Positions 1-7,194 of a stretch of DNA of 64,000 nucleotides are shown piece by piece (position 1 is the stretch's first letter; each line of letters starts with the position of its first letter). This DNA is from Myxococcales bacterium. GTDB taxonomy: Bacteria > Myxococcota_A > Polyangia > Polyangiales > Polyangiaceae. Under the pieces are notes generated by a model, which saw only the letters and a program-made list of their open reading frames with translations, made no database searches and had not been told where the DNA came from. The translations under genes were made by a program, and so were the position numbers. The stretch covers positions 1 through 64,000 of the forward strand of contig CANJCO010000007.1 of the NCBI GenBank assembly GCA_947473045.1. The letters are read 5' to 3'.

Positions 1-147
1 AGCAGGGTGTTGAAAAACACCCTGATAGTAATTGGCGAAGCCAATTGCGTGGGGTGGGGACCCCGAAAAACCGCGTTTTTCGGGGCGGGGAGGTGCATAC
101 CTCCCCGAGATGAAAGGCTAGCAGGCCGTTCTTCAACGGCCTGTTAG
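1..147. repeat. Cluster of five perfect hairpins, REPIN-like
   Basis: Five perfect inverted repeats follow each other: 3-24 (9 bp stem, GAAA loop), 30-46 (7 bp), 61-85 (10 bp), 86-107 (9 bp) and 122-143 (9 bp, CTTC loop). The outer two belong to related 28-base units, both with the form AGCAGG..GTT-loop-AAC..CCTG.TAG, so the block is bounded by two similar palindromes. This is the layout expected of a REP doublet or a small MITE-like element. The last hairpin ends just before the stop codon of the leftward gene at 150 and could also stop transcription, although no T-tract follows. The element may continue beyond the window edge. Confidence 0.75.
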
Positions 148-149
148 CG

Positions 150-1106
150 CTACAGCACGCAGCCGATTCGCGCTGGGTCGATGGCGATCTCGTCGACCCA
201 CATCTCGAAGTTCAGTGAGCTTGGTTGGTATTCCTGCCAGCCGATCCACACGTTCGTGAAGGTCGGTAAAATATAGGGGTTTCCGTTGCCGCCGTTCTTC
301 GAGGTCGTCGTGGAGAGCGACGGGTGCTCGGCCGCGTCCCAGTAGAAACGCGTCTCGTTCGTGGCGCCTTTGTGAAGCCACTCGAGGCAGAGCCACTTGC
401 CGGTGGGAACCGCCGCCGGCTGGCCGTTCGGGTCTTTGTCGGAGGTTGTCCAGTCGCCGGTCCCGCCCGCCTGCCCCTGGCTGTCGGTCCCGACGCCGAA
501 CAGGTTCTTGCCGTTCTGCAGCTGTCCGCTCAGGCGAATTTCGCCCGCTACGCCTGTTCCGGAGGCCGCGGCGAACGTCCAGTGGGCGTACGTCATGGGC
601 AGTCCGGGAAGGGTTGCAAAATACACGTAAGCGCGGCCGTAATAGCTGTTGTTCGGCGCGGGAAACGTCTTCGATTCGCGGATGTACGATTGCCCGTTGC
701 CCGCGCGCTTGATGTGCAGCGCCTTTTGCCCGCGCGCCCTCTGCAGCCCGTCGATCACCGGCGGCGTTCCGGAGACGGTCCAGGTCTTCGTATCGAGCGC
801 GCCAGTCTCGAAGTCTTCGCAGAGCTGCACGGCTGCGCCTGCGCACCGGCTCGCGCCGCCGAGTCCGAACTGGGTCGTATCGGTTGTGAGGTTTCGCTCG
901 CCAGGAGAGGAATCGGCGAGAGCCTCGGCGGCGGCATCGAGCGGCGCGAGGGCGTCGGTCGGAGGGGCGGCGTCCACGCGCGCGTCGTCGCGCCCGCCGT
1001 CGCCCGGCGGCAGGAAGATCGCTTCATTTTCGAGCGAGCCCTGACATTGCAGAAGGGCGGCTACGGGGGCCAGCGCGAGCACGCAAACCGGGAGAGAGGC
1101 TTTCAT
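150..1106 (-). CDS. Secreted lipoprotein with a Cip1-like / ConA-like domain
   Basis: The protein has 318 residues. It begins with a signal peptide and a lipobox-like end (ALLQ-C21), then an Asp/Ala/Pro-rich tether to about residue 75. A C-terminal domain of about 230 residues begins at a LCEDFETG motif, followed by aromatic beta-strand-like segments. This pattern resembles Cip1-like or concanavalin-A-like carbohydrate-binding proteins that are common in Polyangia; the assignment is from memory and no catalytic residues are claimed. I chose the internal ATG because it gives the signal peptide and overlaps the stop codon of the upstream gene in ATGA, which suggests translational coupling. It probably acts at the cell surface. 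Confidence 0.7.
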   Translation of the reverse strand: MKASLPVCVLALAPVAALLQCQGSLENEAIFLPPGDGGRDDARVDAAPPTDALAPLDAAAEALADSSPGERNLTTDTTQFGLGGASRCAGAAVQLCEDFETGALDTKTWTVSGTPPVIDGLQRARGQKALHIKRAGNGQSYIRESKTFPAPNNSYYGRAYVYFATLPGLPMTYAHWTFAAASGTGVAGEIRLSGQLQNGKNLFGVGTDSQGQAGGTGDWTTSDKDPNGQPAAVPTGKWLCLEWLHKGATNETRFYWDAAEHPSLSTTTSKNGGNGNPYILPTFTNVWIGWQEYQPSSLNFEMWVDEIAIDPARIGCVL

Positions 1107-1903
1107 CAGTGCACCCACGCGAGGGCGAGCTGCCCCTTGAAGAGTTGATCGAGCGCTCCGCCTGCGACGAACGCGTCGCCGGCGGCAGGAGTGAAGCTGT
1201 AGAAAAAGCGCGTATAGACGCCGGAAATCCGAGCTTCGAAGTTGCCCGCGAATGGCAGCGACACGCCGGCTGAGGCCTCGACTCCGTCGTTGCTCGTTCC
1301 GCGAACGCGCAGACCCACGTCGCCGTTCGACACGACGTGCAGATAGCCCATGCTCGCGGTGAGGGCGACTGGACCGACGGGCACGCGCGCGTCGGCGGCG
1401 GCGCGCACAAACCCGTAGGCTGCGGCGGGCAGGTCGGCTGCGAGAGCGTTTGCGCCTGTGAAGAGAAACTGCTCGAGGCCGTAACCTGCGAAGAGGCCGA
1501 ACATCGCTGGCGCTGGCCCTGCGCCGGCTCGTGCGCGGTAGCGGGCGCCCACGTCGAACCGTGACCAATCGCTGCTGAGCTGCGTGCCGCCGCGCGTGGC
1601 CGAGGTGAGCCCGAGCGCGCTCGCGTAGTCGAGACAAAACCCGACATCGCGCAGCGCTCGCTGCTCGGCGAACGGATAGGCTGACAGCGCGACCGTGAGC
1701 ATCGGCGCGCCGTCGAGGTCGTAGGGCCTCAGGTTGCTCGTGAGCGCCTGATGGTACGAAAGGTGGCGTGATCCGAGGCCAAAACCGATCGAAGCATCAA
1801 CCGAAGCCCGGCTGATATCGACCTTCTGACGCGCGAGCGGCAACTCCGCCTGCGCGGAGGCAGCCCAGGCGAAGGCCACAATACCGATGGCGGCGCGCTT
1901 CAT
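1106..1903 (-). CDS. Putative outer-membrane beta-barrel protein
   Basis: The protein has 265 residues. It starts with a clean signal peptide ending in ASAQA. The rest has no predicted membrane helix but shows alternating small and aromatic residues and repeated Gly-rich turns, as in small outer-membrane beta-barrels. No specific family is recognised. The start was set at the ATG giving the signal peptide; the reading frame stays open upstream but that part is Arg-rich and unlike a secreted N-terminus. It is cotranscribed with the downstream lipoprotein gene (ATGA overlap) and divergent from the copper monooxygenase-like gene, with 178 bases between them that should hold both promoters. Confidence 0.7.
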   Translation of the reverse strand: MKRAAIGIVAFAWAASAQAELPLARQKVDISRASVDASIGFGLGSRHLSYHQALTSNLRPYDLDGAPMLTVALSAYPFAEQRALRDVGFCLDYASALGLTSATRGGTQLSSDWSRFDVGARYRARAGAGPAPAMFGLFAGYGLEQFLFTGANALAADLPAAAYGFVRAAADARVPVGPVALTASMGYLHVVSNGDVGLRVRGTSNDGVEASAGVSLPFAGNFEARISGVYTRFFYSFTPAAGDAFVAGGALDQLFKGQLALAWVH

Positions 1904-2081
1904 CGACTCCGAACGTCGTTCCGACTGCGGCCGGGCGCAAGGGGTACGGGCGCGCGGCGCCAGCGGTGCGTTTGCCTGCGGCGCGCAAATTTTCGTCTGG
2001 ATCGCCGGCTCTGCGTGCGCTCTGATCGTCAGGTTCGAGCGCTGGCGCGACAGGCCGGCGTTCGCCTTCGGGAGCAGGATC

Positions 2082-3425
2082 ATGTTGAACGCGCGAGCTT
2101 CGTACTATTCGGCAATTGTTCGTGCGATCGGGATATCCGTCGGCATCGGCGGCCTCGCGGCCATCGCCGCAGCGTGCTCGGCTCAGGCTCACTCGGCGCC
2201 CCCGACCTGGAACCACGACGTCCGCCCGATCGTCTCGGCGAAGTGCCAAAGCTGTCACACCCAGGGCGGCTTTGCGCCGTTTCCCATGGACAGCTACGCG
2301 GACGCCGTCGCCCACCGCGCGTCGATCGCCTCGGCGGTCGCCAATCGCACGATGCCGCCGTGGCCTCCCAACGACTCCTGCAACACCTATCAGCACGATC
2401 GCTCGCTGTCGGAGGCGCAGCGAAATACGCTGCTCGCGTGGGCGACGGGTGAGGCGCCGGAGGGCTCGCCCGCGAGCTATGTGCCCCCTGCGGAGGGCGC
2501 CGCCGTCGCTCTCAAAATCGATCGTTCGATTGGCGCCGCGGCGCCCTATGTGCCGGCGATTTCTCCCGATGAATACCGATGTTTCGTCATCGATTGGAAT
2601 GAGACCAATACCAAATATGTCACCGGCTTGCGCGTGACTCCCGGTGCCATCTCCGAAGTGCACCACGCGATCGTGTTTCAGATTGCCCCGCAGGACGTCG
2701 CCGCCGTACAAAAGCTCGACGACGCCGATCCGGCCGCAGGTTACTCATGCTTTGGCACGCCGGGCGTCGACGGCGCGGGCTGGGTCGGCGCCTGGGTGCC
2801 TGGCTCGACCGGCGAGGTGTTCCCGGCCGATACCGGAATTGCGATTGTGCCGGGCTCGAAGCTCGTGGTGCAGATGCACTACAACACCGCCAATACGCCG
2901 CCGGTCCCCGACAGGAGCACGGTCGATTTGCAGCTCGCAGACACCGTGAAGACGGAGGCCGCAGTGCTCAAGTGGACCAACCCTTCGTGGGTGTTCAATC
3001 ACACGATGAGCATCGCTGCCGGCGACGCAGACTCCGTGCAGCAATTTTCGTTTGCGCCGACGAACTTCATGGTGAAGGCGAGCGGAGGTGCGCTCAAGAA
3101 CGGCCTCCCGTTCAGCATCTGGTCAGCCGCGCTGCACATGCACGCGCGCGGCGTAAAGGCCTCGCTGCATGTCGAGCACGCCGACGGCACACGCGAGTGC
3201 GCCCTGCAAATCGACGACTGGAGCTTTCATTGGCAGGGCACGTATGCGCTGCAAAAGCCCATCTTGGTGCAGCCTGGCGACAAGCTCTCGATCGAATGCC
3301 ATTTCGACAACAGCGGAAAGCGGCAGCCGACCATCGGCGGGCAGGGGGCCCCCGTGGGACCGGTCAATTGGGGCGAGACGACTGAAGACGAGATGTGCCT
3401 CGGTCTTTTTTACGCCACGCAGTAG
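2082..3425 (+). CDS. PHM-like copper type II monooxygenase with N-terminal c-type heme motif
   Basis: The protein has 447 residues. An export signal is followed by a short cytochrome-c-like domain with CQSCH at 55-59 and a TMPPWPP segment near 90. The remainder resembles the copper type II, ascorbate-dependent monooxygenase family (peptidylglycine alpha-hydroxylating type). Candidate ligands for both copper sites are visible: HH at 194-195, H266 in QMHYN, HMH at 352-354 and M438. The likely role is periplasmic hydroxylation with electrons entering through the heme, but the substrate is unknown. The ATG was chosen because it yields the signal peptide. The convergent neighbour is also a c-heme lipoprotein, which suggests a shared redox role. 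Confidence 0.8.
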   Translation: MLNARASYYSAIVRAIGISVGIGGLAAIAAACSAQAHSAPPTWNHDVRPIVSAKCQSCHTQGGFAPFPMDSYADAVAHRASIASAVANRTMPPWPPNDSCNTYQHDRSLSEAQRNTLLAWATGEAPEGSPASYVPPAEGAAVALKIDRSIGAAAPYVPAISPDEYRCFVIDWNETNTKYVTGLRVTPGAISEVHHAIVFQIAPQDVAAVQKLDDADPAAGYSCFGTPGVDGAGWVGAWVPGSTGEVFPADTGIAIVPGSKLVVQMHYNTANTPPVPDRSTVDLQLADTVKTEAAVLKWTNPSWVFNHTMSIAAGDADSVQQFSFAPTNFMVKASGGALKNGLPFSIWSAALHMHARGVKASLHVEHADGTRECALQIDDWSFHWQGTYALQKPILVQPGDKLSIECHFDNSGKRQPTIGGQGAPVGPVNWGETTEDEMCLGLFYATQ

Positions 3426-3432
3426 CTGGGCC

Positions 3433-4839
3433 TCAGCGTGTGAACAGGCAGCGCGTGATGGGCGCACCCACGTCGGCTGCAACATACAGGTAGTATTGCT
3501 GCCCTACGCTCAGCGCCGCGGGCGGCGCGTTCGCGAGCGGAAAACGCTGAACCGTCCCGGGCGGAGCCACTCCCCACGCGAGCCCCGACCGAAACGGCGC
3601 GCCGTCATAGGGGGCGTCGACGCGCCAGAGCGCGCCCTGCGGCAAGTCGAGATTGGGAGGTACTGTGGGGTTTTGGGCGGTCGCCTCGAGTACGTAGGCG
3701 TAGCGCGCGGGCCCACCGGACCACGTGAGTTTGCCGGTCGCGTCGATGCCGTCGCCGCTCTTGCACGGGCCCGGACGGAAGGTGAGCTGGTCGACCAGCG
3801 GCCCGCCAAAGGGCAGCGCAGAAGCGAAATCGGACTGACTTTTGCCGCGGTGCGCGAGCTCGTCCTTGAAGAACGCGACCATGCGCGCCGGATCCGTCGA
3901 CGGAAATCCGGAGTGGATTCGGTCGAAGCCGTTGTCGTCTGCCGGATCGTAGGCGCCGAACGCCTTTGAGTCGACCCAACCTGCGCCGAGGGCGAGGCCG
4001 GTGTCATAGAAGGAGTCCATGAAGTTGCCCGGCGCTTCGAGGTACCACTGGGAGGTGCCGCGGGGCGCGAACCCTGTGGAGTGGCAACAAACGCACGCCG
4101 ATGCCTGAATCTGCGCCTTGACCCAGCCCAGCTCGGAGGCGTACTTCGGATCGGAGAGGCGCACATCGGGGGCGGCGGGCGCAGCGTGCGGAGGCACAAC
4201 GAAATAGGGCCTCTGCGTGAGGACGGCCTCGCAGTCGCCGTAGTCGGCGAAGTTTCGACCGGCCTCGGTGGAGGCCGAGATCGTAGACCACGTGCACACT
4301 TTTCCGTCCGCTCCCTGACCGGCGGGCTCGCCCGCGCGCGGCGCTACGCAGGACTTCGTCGGTGGGGTGAAGACCGGGAACGGCGAGTGGGCGGCGTCGT
4401 CGGGAAACGCGCCAGCGCAGGCCGCCGCCGGAGAAAAGACCCCGCCATGGTAGATGAAGCAGCCGCGCTGCGCGAGCACGCACCCGCGCGGATCGCTGCC
4501 CGAGATGACGGTCTGGACTTCGTGCGGGGTGATGCGACCCTCCCCGCAGCTCGCGAGCAGTCCGGTGGTTGGGCAGTCGCCCGAGGCCGCGAATTGGCCT
4601 TTTCGCTTCGCGCAATCGGCGGCGGCGTCGTCGGGCGTCCAGGCCTCGCCCGTGTATATCGAGCAGGCAGGTTGGGCGGCGGCCCCCAGCGCGAACTCGC
4701 AGCGCCCGGCGCTGACGAAACCCGCATCGCTTCCTGTGTTCGCGTTGTCGGTTGGCGTCGATGAGCAGCCCGCCGCGGCGGCGAGCGCGAGGCTTGCGGG
4801 CAGGGCGATTGCGGCGCGGAGCGAGCGGGAGGCCTTCAT
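3433..4839 (-). CDS. Cys-rich lipoprotein with one c-type heme motif
   Basis: The protein has 468 residues with a strong lipobox (AAAAG-C25). The first half is Cys-rich and is followed by a region with a heme c motif, C249-V-C-C-H253, preceded by an Asp-Pro-Lys-Tyr segment as in cytochrome c domains. The C-terminal 130 residues resemble a beta-sandwich. No enzyme family is recognised. The start chosen is the ATG that gives the lipoprotein signal; upstream codons are Arg-rich and unlikely to be coding. It converges on the copper monooxygenase-like gene with only seven bases between the stop codons. Heme attachment is inferred from the motif. Confidence 0.7.
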   Translation of the reverse strand: MKASRSLRAAIALPASLALAAAAGCSSTPTDNANTGSDAGFVSAGRCEFALGAAAQPACSIYTGEAWTPDDAAADCAKRKGQFAASGDCPTTGLLASCGEGRITPHEVQTVISGSDPRGCVLAQRGCFIYHGGVFSPAAACAGAFPDDAAHSPFPVFTPPTKSCVAPRAGEPAGQGADGKVCTWSTISASTEAGRNFADYGDCEAVLTQRPYFVVPPHAAPAAPDVRLSDPKYASELGWVKAQIQASACVCCHSTGFAPRGTSQWYLEAPGNFMDSFYDTGLALGAGWVDSKAFGAYDPADDNGFDRIHSGFPSTDPARMVAFFKDELAHRGKSQSDFASALPFGGPLVDQLTFRPGPCKSGDGIDATGKLTWSGGPARYAYVLEATAQNPTVPPNLDLPQGALWRVDAPYDGAPFRSGLAWGVAPPGTVQRFPLANAPPAALSVGQQYYLYVAADVGAPITRCLFTR

Positions 4840-4958
4840 GGGGCCTTTGATGGCGATTGTAATGTCTGCGTTGCGCGCTGGCCGGAGGCGAAGAAAATGA
4901 GCCGCAGCGCGCCCGGCCGCGGTATGGCTGACGCAACGCTTCGAGCCGGCAAAATCTC

Positions 4959-6878
4959 GTGCAAATTCCCTATACGCCTTCGCCTGCAGAGGCGCTGACC
5001 ATCGCGCAGACATCGCTCGCAGCCGCGCTCTCGGCGGTCGTTTGGCATCGGCCAATCCGCCCGTGGGCCGGCTCGCTCCTGTGGATTTCGGCGGTGTGGC
5101 TGGCTGCGATCGTTCCGGTGGAGCCGCAGCTGTACGCGCGCTTCTTCAGCCCTACGGCGTACGGCCACACGATGATGCTCCTGCAGTACGCCACGTTGCT
5201 GGCGAGCGCTGCGGTCGTGATCGCGAGGCCCGGCCGGCTGGTCATCCCGGTGCTGATCGGCGGTGCGGTGCTCGCGTTCGCGCGCGACTATTTGCGCCAG
5301 TCCGACCTCGAAATCGCCGGGGCGCACTTGCTGTGGTTCGGCGCGCTTCTGGGGGCGCATTACGATGCCGAGGCGAGCCCTCCCGCCGCTGCAGTGGGTG
5401 CTGCGCCGGCGTCGCCGCTTCGGCAGGAGTTGCTCCTCGCCGCGATGGCCACCGCGCTCGCCGCGCTCGTGGGTGTGGTGGTGCTCCGCAAGGGCTGCGA
5501 CAGCGCCGACGAGTGGGCCTACACCTTTCAGGCGCTGCTGTTTTCGCACGGAAAGGCCTATGGAACTGTGCCCCCGTGCGGCCCGTCGTTTCAGAGTTTC
5601 TGGGTATTTCCCTATCAAGGTAGAACCTTCTCGCAATACACGCCCGGATGGCCGCTTTTCATGGCTCCGTTCGCGCGGGCAGGGGTTCCGTGGCTCGCGG
5701 CCTGCGTGACGCACGGGCTGCTCGTGGTCGGCGTGGCCCGACTTGCCCGCCGATGCGCGGGCAGCCTCGCGTCGGCATCGCGCCAGGTCGTTGCTGCGTC
5801 CGGGGTGGCCGGGGCGCTGGTCGTGATGTTCGGCACGACCGTGCTCATCAACGCAGGCTCGCGTTTTCCGCACGTGTTCGTGGCGGCGCTTTTTGCCTGG
5901 GCGATCGAGGCGAGCTGCGAGCTGACCACGCGAGGCGTCACGCCGAAGGCTCAGTGGTGGTGGGGCGTCGCCCTCGGCACTGCAGCGGGGCTGCTGCTCG
6001 CCACGCGCCCCGCCGATGGCGCGACCCTCGGCGTCGGACTGGCGGCCTATGCGCTCTACTCCGTTGTCTTTGGCCGTTTCGCGTGGCGGGGACTGTTGGC
6101 CTCGGCGGTCGCGTTTGCGCTGTGGGCAGGGCTGGCGCTGGTGCTGCTCCGCCTTCAGCTCGGAGAGTGGTTCAAGACTGGATACAGCATTACCGAACAA
6201 ATTCATTTCTGGGCGAAGTTCAAAATGAGCGTTCCCCAGCCGCATGAATTCAAATTTGGCATACCGCTCGCGACGGGCGCTTACTGCTGGTGGCCGTGCG
6301 CGCCGGCCCTCGGAGCGGCTGGCCTCTGGATGGTGCGCGGCGGTGAGCGACGCGTGGTGTTCATGCTGCTGTCGGGCGGCCTCGCGATGGTTGCATTCTA
6401 CACGATGGTCGAGTTCGGACGCGGCGTCGACTTTGGCTACGGGCCGCGCTATGCGCTGCCGCTGGTCGTGCCGATGGCTGTCGGGGCCGGCGTGCTGCTC
6501 GGGCCGGTGTTTGCGGGGGCGCTGTCGGGCCGGGGAATGGGACCGGCCATACTGATCGCGGCCGCGATGACGAGCGGGTTTCTGCGACTCGCCCCGCTGC
6601 TTTTCCCGGCAGTGACGGAGGACGTGCGCGCGCGCAACGTGGTGTTCGATGCTGCGCGGCGACTCGACCTTCGCCATGCGGTCGTGATCATCGCCAACGG
6701 CTCGACCATCTCCGACGGGCTCGATCTCACCCAGAACTCGCCCGTCGACCGGAACCCGGAAGTGCTGTTCGCCCGGGAGGCCGGCCCGCACCAGGTCGCG
6801 TGCTTGCGGGCGCAGTACCCTGATCGGCAATTTTATCGAACGGTGGGCGGCGATCCGCTGGTGATCACCCCGGAATAG
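4959..6878 (+). CDS. Polytopic membrane protein, GT-C-like glycosyltransferase
   Basis: The protein has 639 residues with about 12 hydrophobic segments spread along its length. A conserved acidic loop (DSADEWAYTF, near residue 185) follows the first group of helices, and a large loop with FPYQGRTFSQYTPGW comes next. This layout resembles polyprenol-phosphate-sugar-dependent GT-C transferases (dolichyl-phosphate mannosyltransferase/ArnT class), which modify lipids or proteins at the outer face of the inner membrane. The start is a GTG; it lies before the first hydrophobic segment. Sugar donor and acceptor cannot be read from the sequence. Confidence 0.65.
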   Translation: MQIPYTPSPAEALTIAQTSLAAALSAVVWHRPIRPWAGSLLWISAVWLAAIVPVEPQLYARFFSPTAYGHTMMLLQYATLLASAAVVIARPGRLVIPVLIGGAVLAFARDYLRQSDLEIAGAHLLWFGALLGAHYDAEASPPAAAVGAAPASPLRQELLLAAMATALAALVGVVVLRKGCDSADEWAYTFQALLFSHGKAYGTVPPCGPSFQSFWVFPYQGRTFSQYTPGWPLFMAPFARAGVPWLAACVTHGLLVVGVARLARRCAGSLASASRQVVAASGVAGALVVMFGTTVLINAGSRFPHVFVAALFAWAIEASCELTTRGVTPKAQWWWGVALGTAAGLLLATRPADGATLGVGLAAYALYSVVFGRFAWRGLLASAVAFALWAGLALVLLRLQLGEWFKTGYSITEQIHFWAKFKMSVPQPHEFKFGIPLATGAYCWWPCAPALGAAGLWMVRGGERRVVFMLLSGGLAMVAFYTMVEFGRGVDFGYGPRYALPLVVPMAVGAGVLLGPVFAGALSGRGMGPAILIAAAMTSGFLRLAPLLFPAVTEDVRARNVVFDAARRLDLRHAVVIIANGSTISDGLDLTQNSPVDRNPEVLFAREAGPHQVACLRAQYPDRQFYRTVGGDPLVITPE

Positions 6879-6881
6879 TCG

Positions 6882-6974
6882 TCAGCGCGACGCGCGGGTC
6901 AGGGCGAAAGGCGCCCGCCTGAGCCGCGCTGCAGCGATGAGCGTGATCGCGAAAAGGGTGGCCAGATATCGCAT
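6882..6974 (-). pseudogene. Truncated secreted-protein gene (30 codons)
   Basis: An ATG overlapping the stop codon of the upstream remnant (TGATG) starts a frame that reads as a convincing signal peptide (MRYLATLFAITLIAAA) and then ends after 14 further codons. The coupling and signal sequence suggest the first part of a former exported protein whose body has been lost. It could instead be a genuine tiny peptide; nothing in the sequence decides this. Confidence 0.35.
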
Positions 6975-7150
6975 CAATTTTCTTCCGTTGGCGGTATGCC
7001 CAGTTCGCCGCGCACGTCGCTGATGGGCTTCAAGAGCTCGGGCCAGTAGTCCCAGTGATCGAACAGATCGCGGCGCACCTTCGAGCCTCCGAAGCAGCGC
7101 GCGCATCATGAGGCCAGCGCGTCGTAACGCGCGGCGGTCTCTCCGTCTTC
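6974..7150 (-). pseudogene. Gene remnant with an in-frame stop codon
   Basis: In one leftward frame the bases translate as protein-like sequence: GLFEDGETAARYDALAS, then TGA at 7106-7108, then a segment ending DVRGELGIPPTEEN before a terminal stop. Composition is balanced (Trp, Tyr, Asp, Glu) and unlike the Arg-rich shadows of neighbouring genes, so this is probably the 3' end of a decayed gene. The family is not recognised. The 5' side runs into the palindromic repeat at 7154-7194. Confidence 0.45.
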
Positions 7151-7153
7151 GAA

Positions 7154-7194
7154 CAGGCCGGCCCTGGCAGGCCGCTGCTTCAACGGCCTGTTAG
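7154..7194. repeat. Palindromic repeat related to the one at 119-147
   Basis: CAGGCCG (7168-7174) pairs with CGGCCTG (7184-7190) across a loop ending CTTCAA, and TTAGCG follows, as in the element at 119-147. A partial CAGGCCGG copy lies at 7154-7161. The repeat contains the last codons and the TAA stop of the leftward dipeptidase gene, as the first copy abuts the stop codon of the gene at 150. Position right after stop codons fits REP-like elements. Confidence 0.6.

Noticed and set aside
1107..1637. 5' extension of the lipoprotein frame at 150-1106
   Set aside because: The extension overlaps the beta-barrel gene in another frame and is Arg-rich; the internal ATG gives a lipoprotein signal and an ATGA overlap.
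7106..7108. TGA as a selenocysteine codon
   Set aside because: No SECIS-like hairpin or selenoprotein motif is seen, and the surrounding region has other signs of decay.
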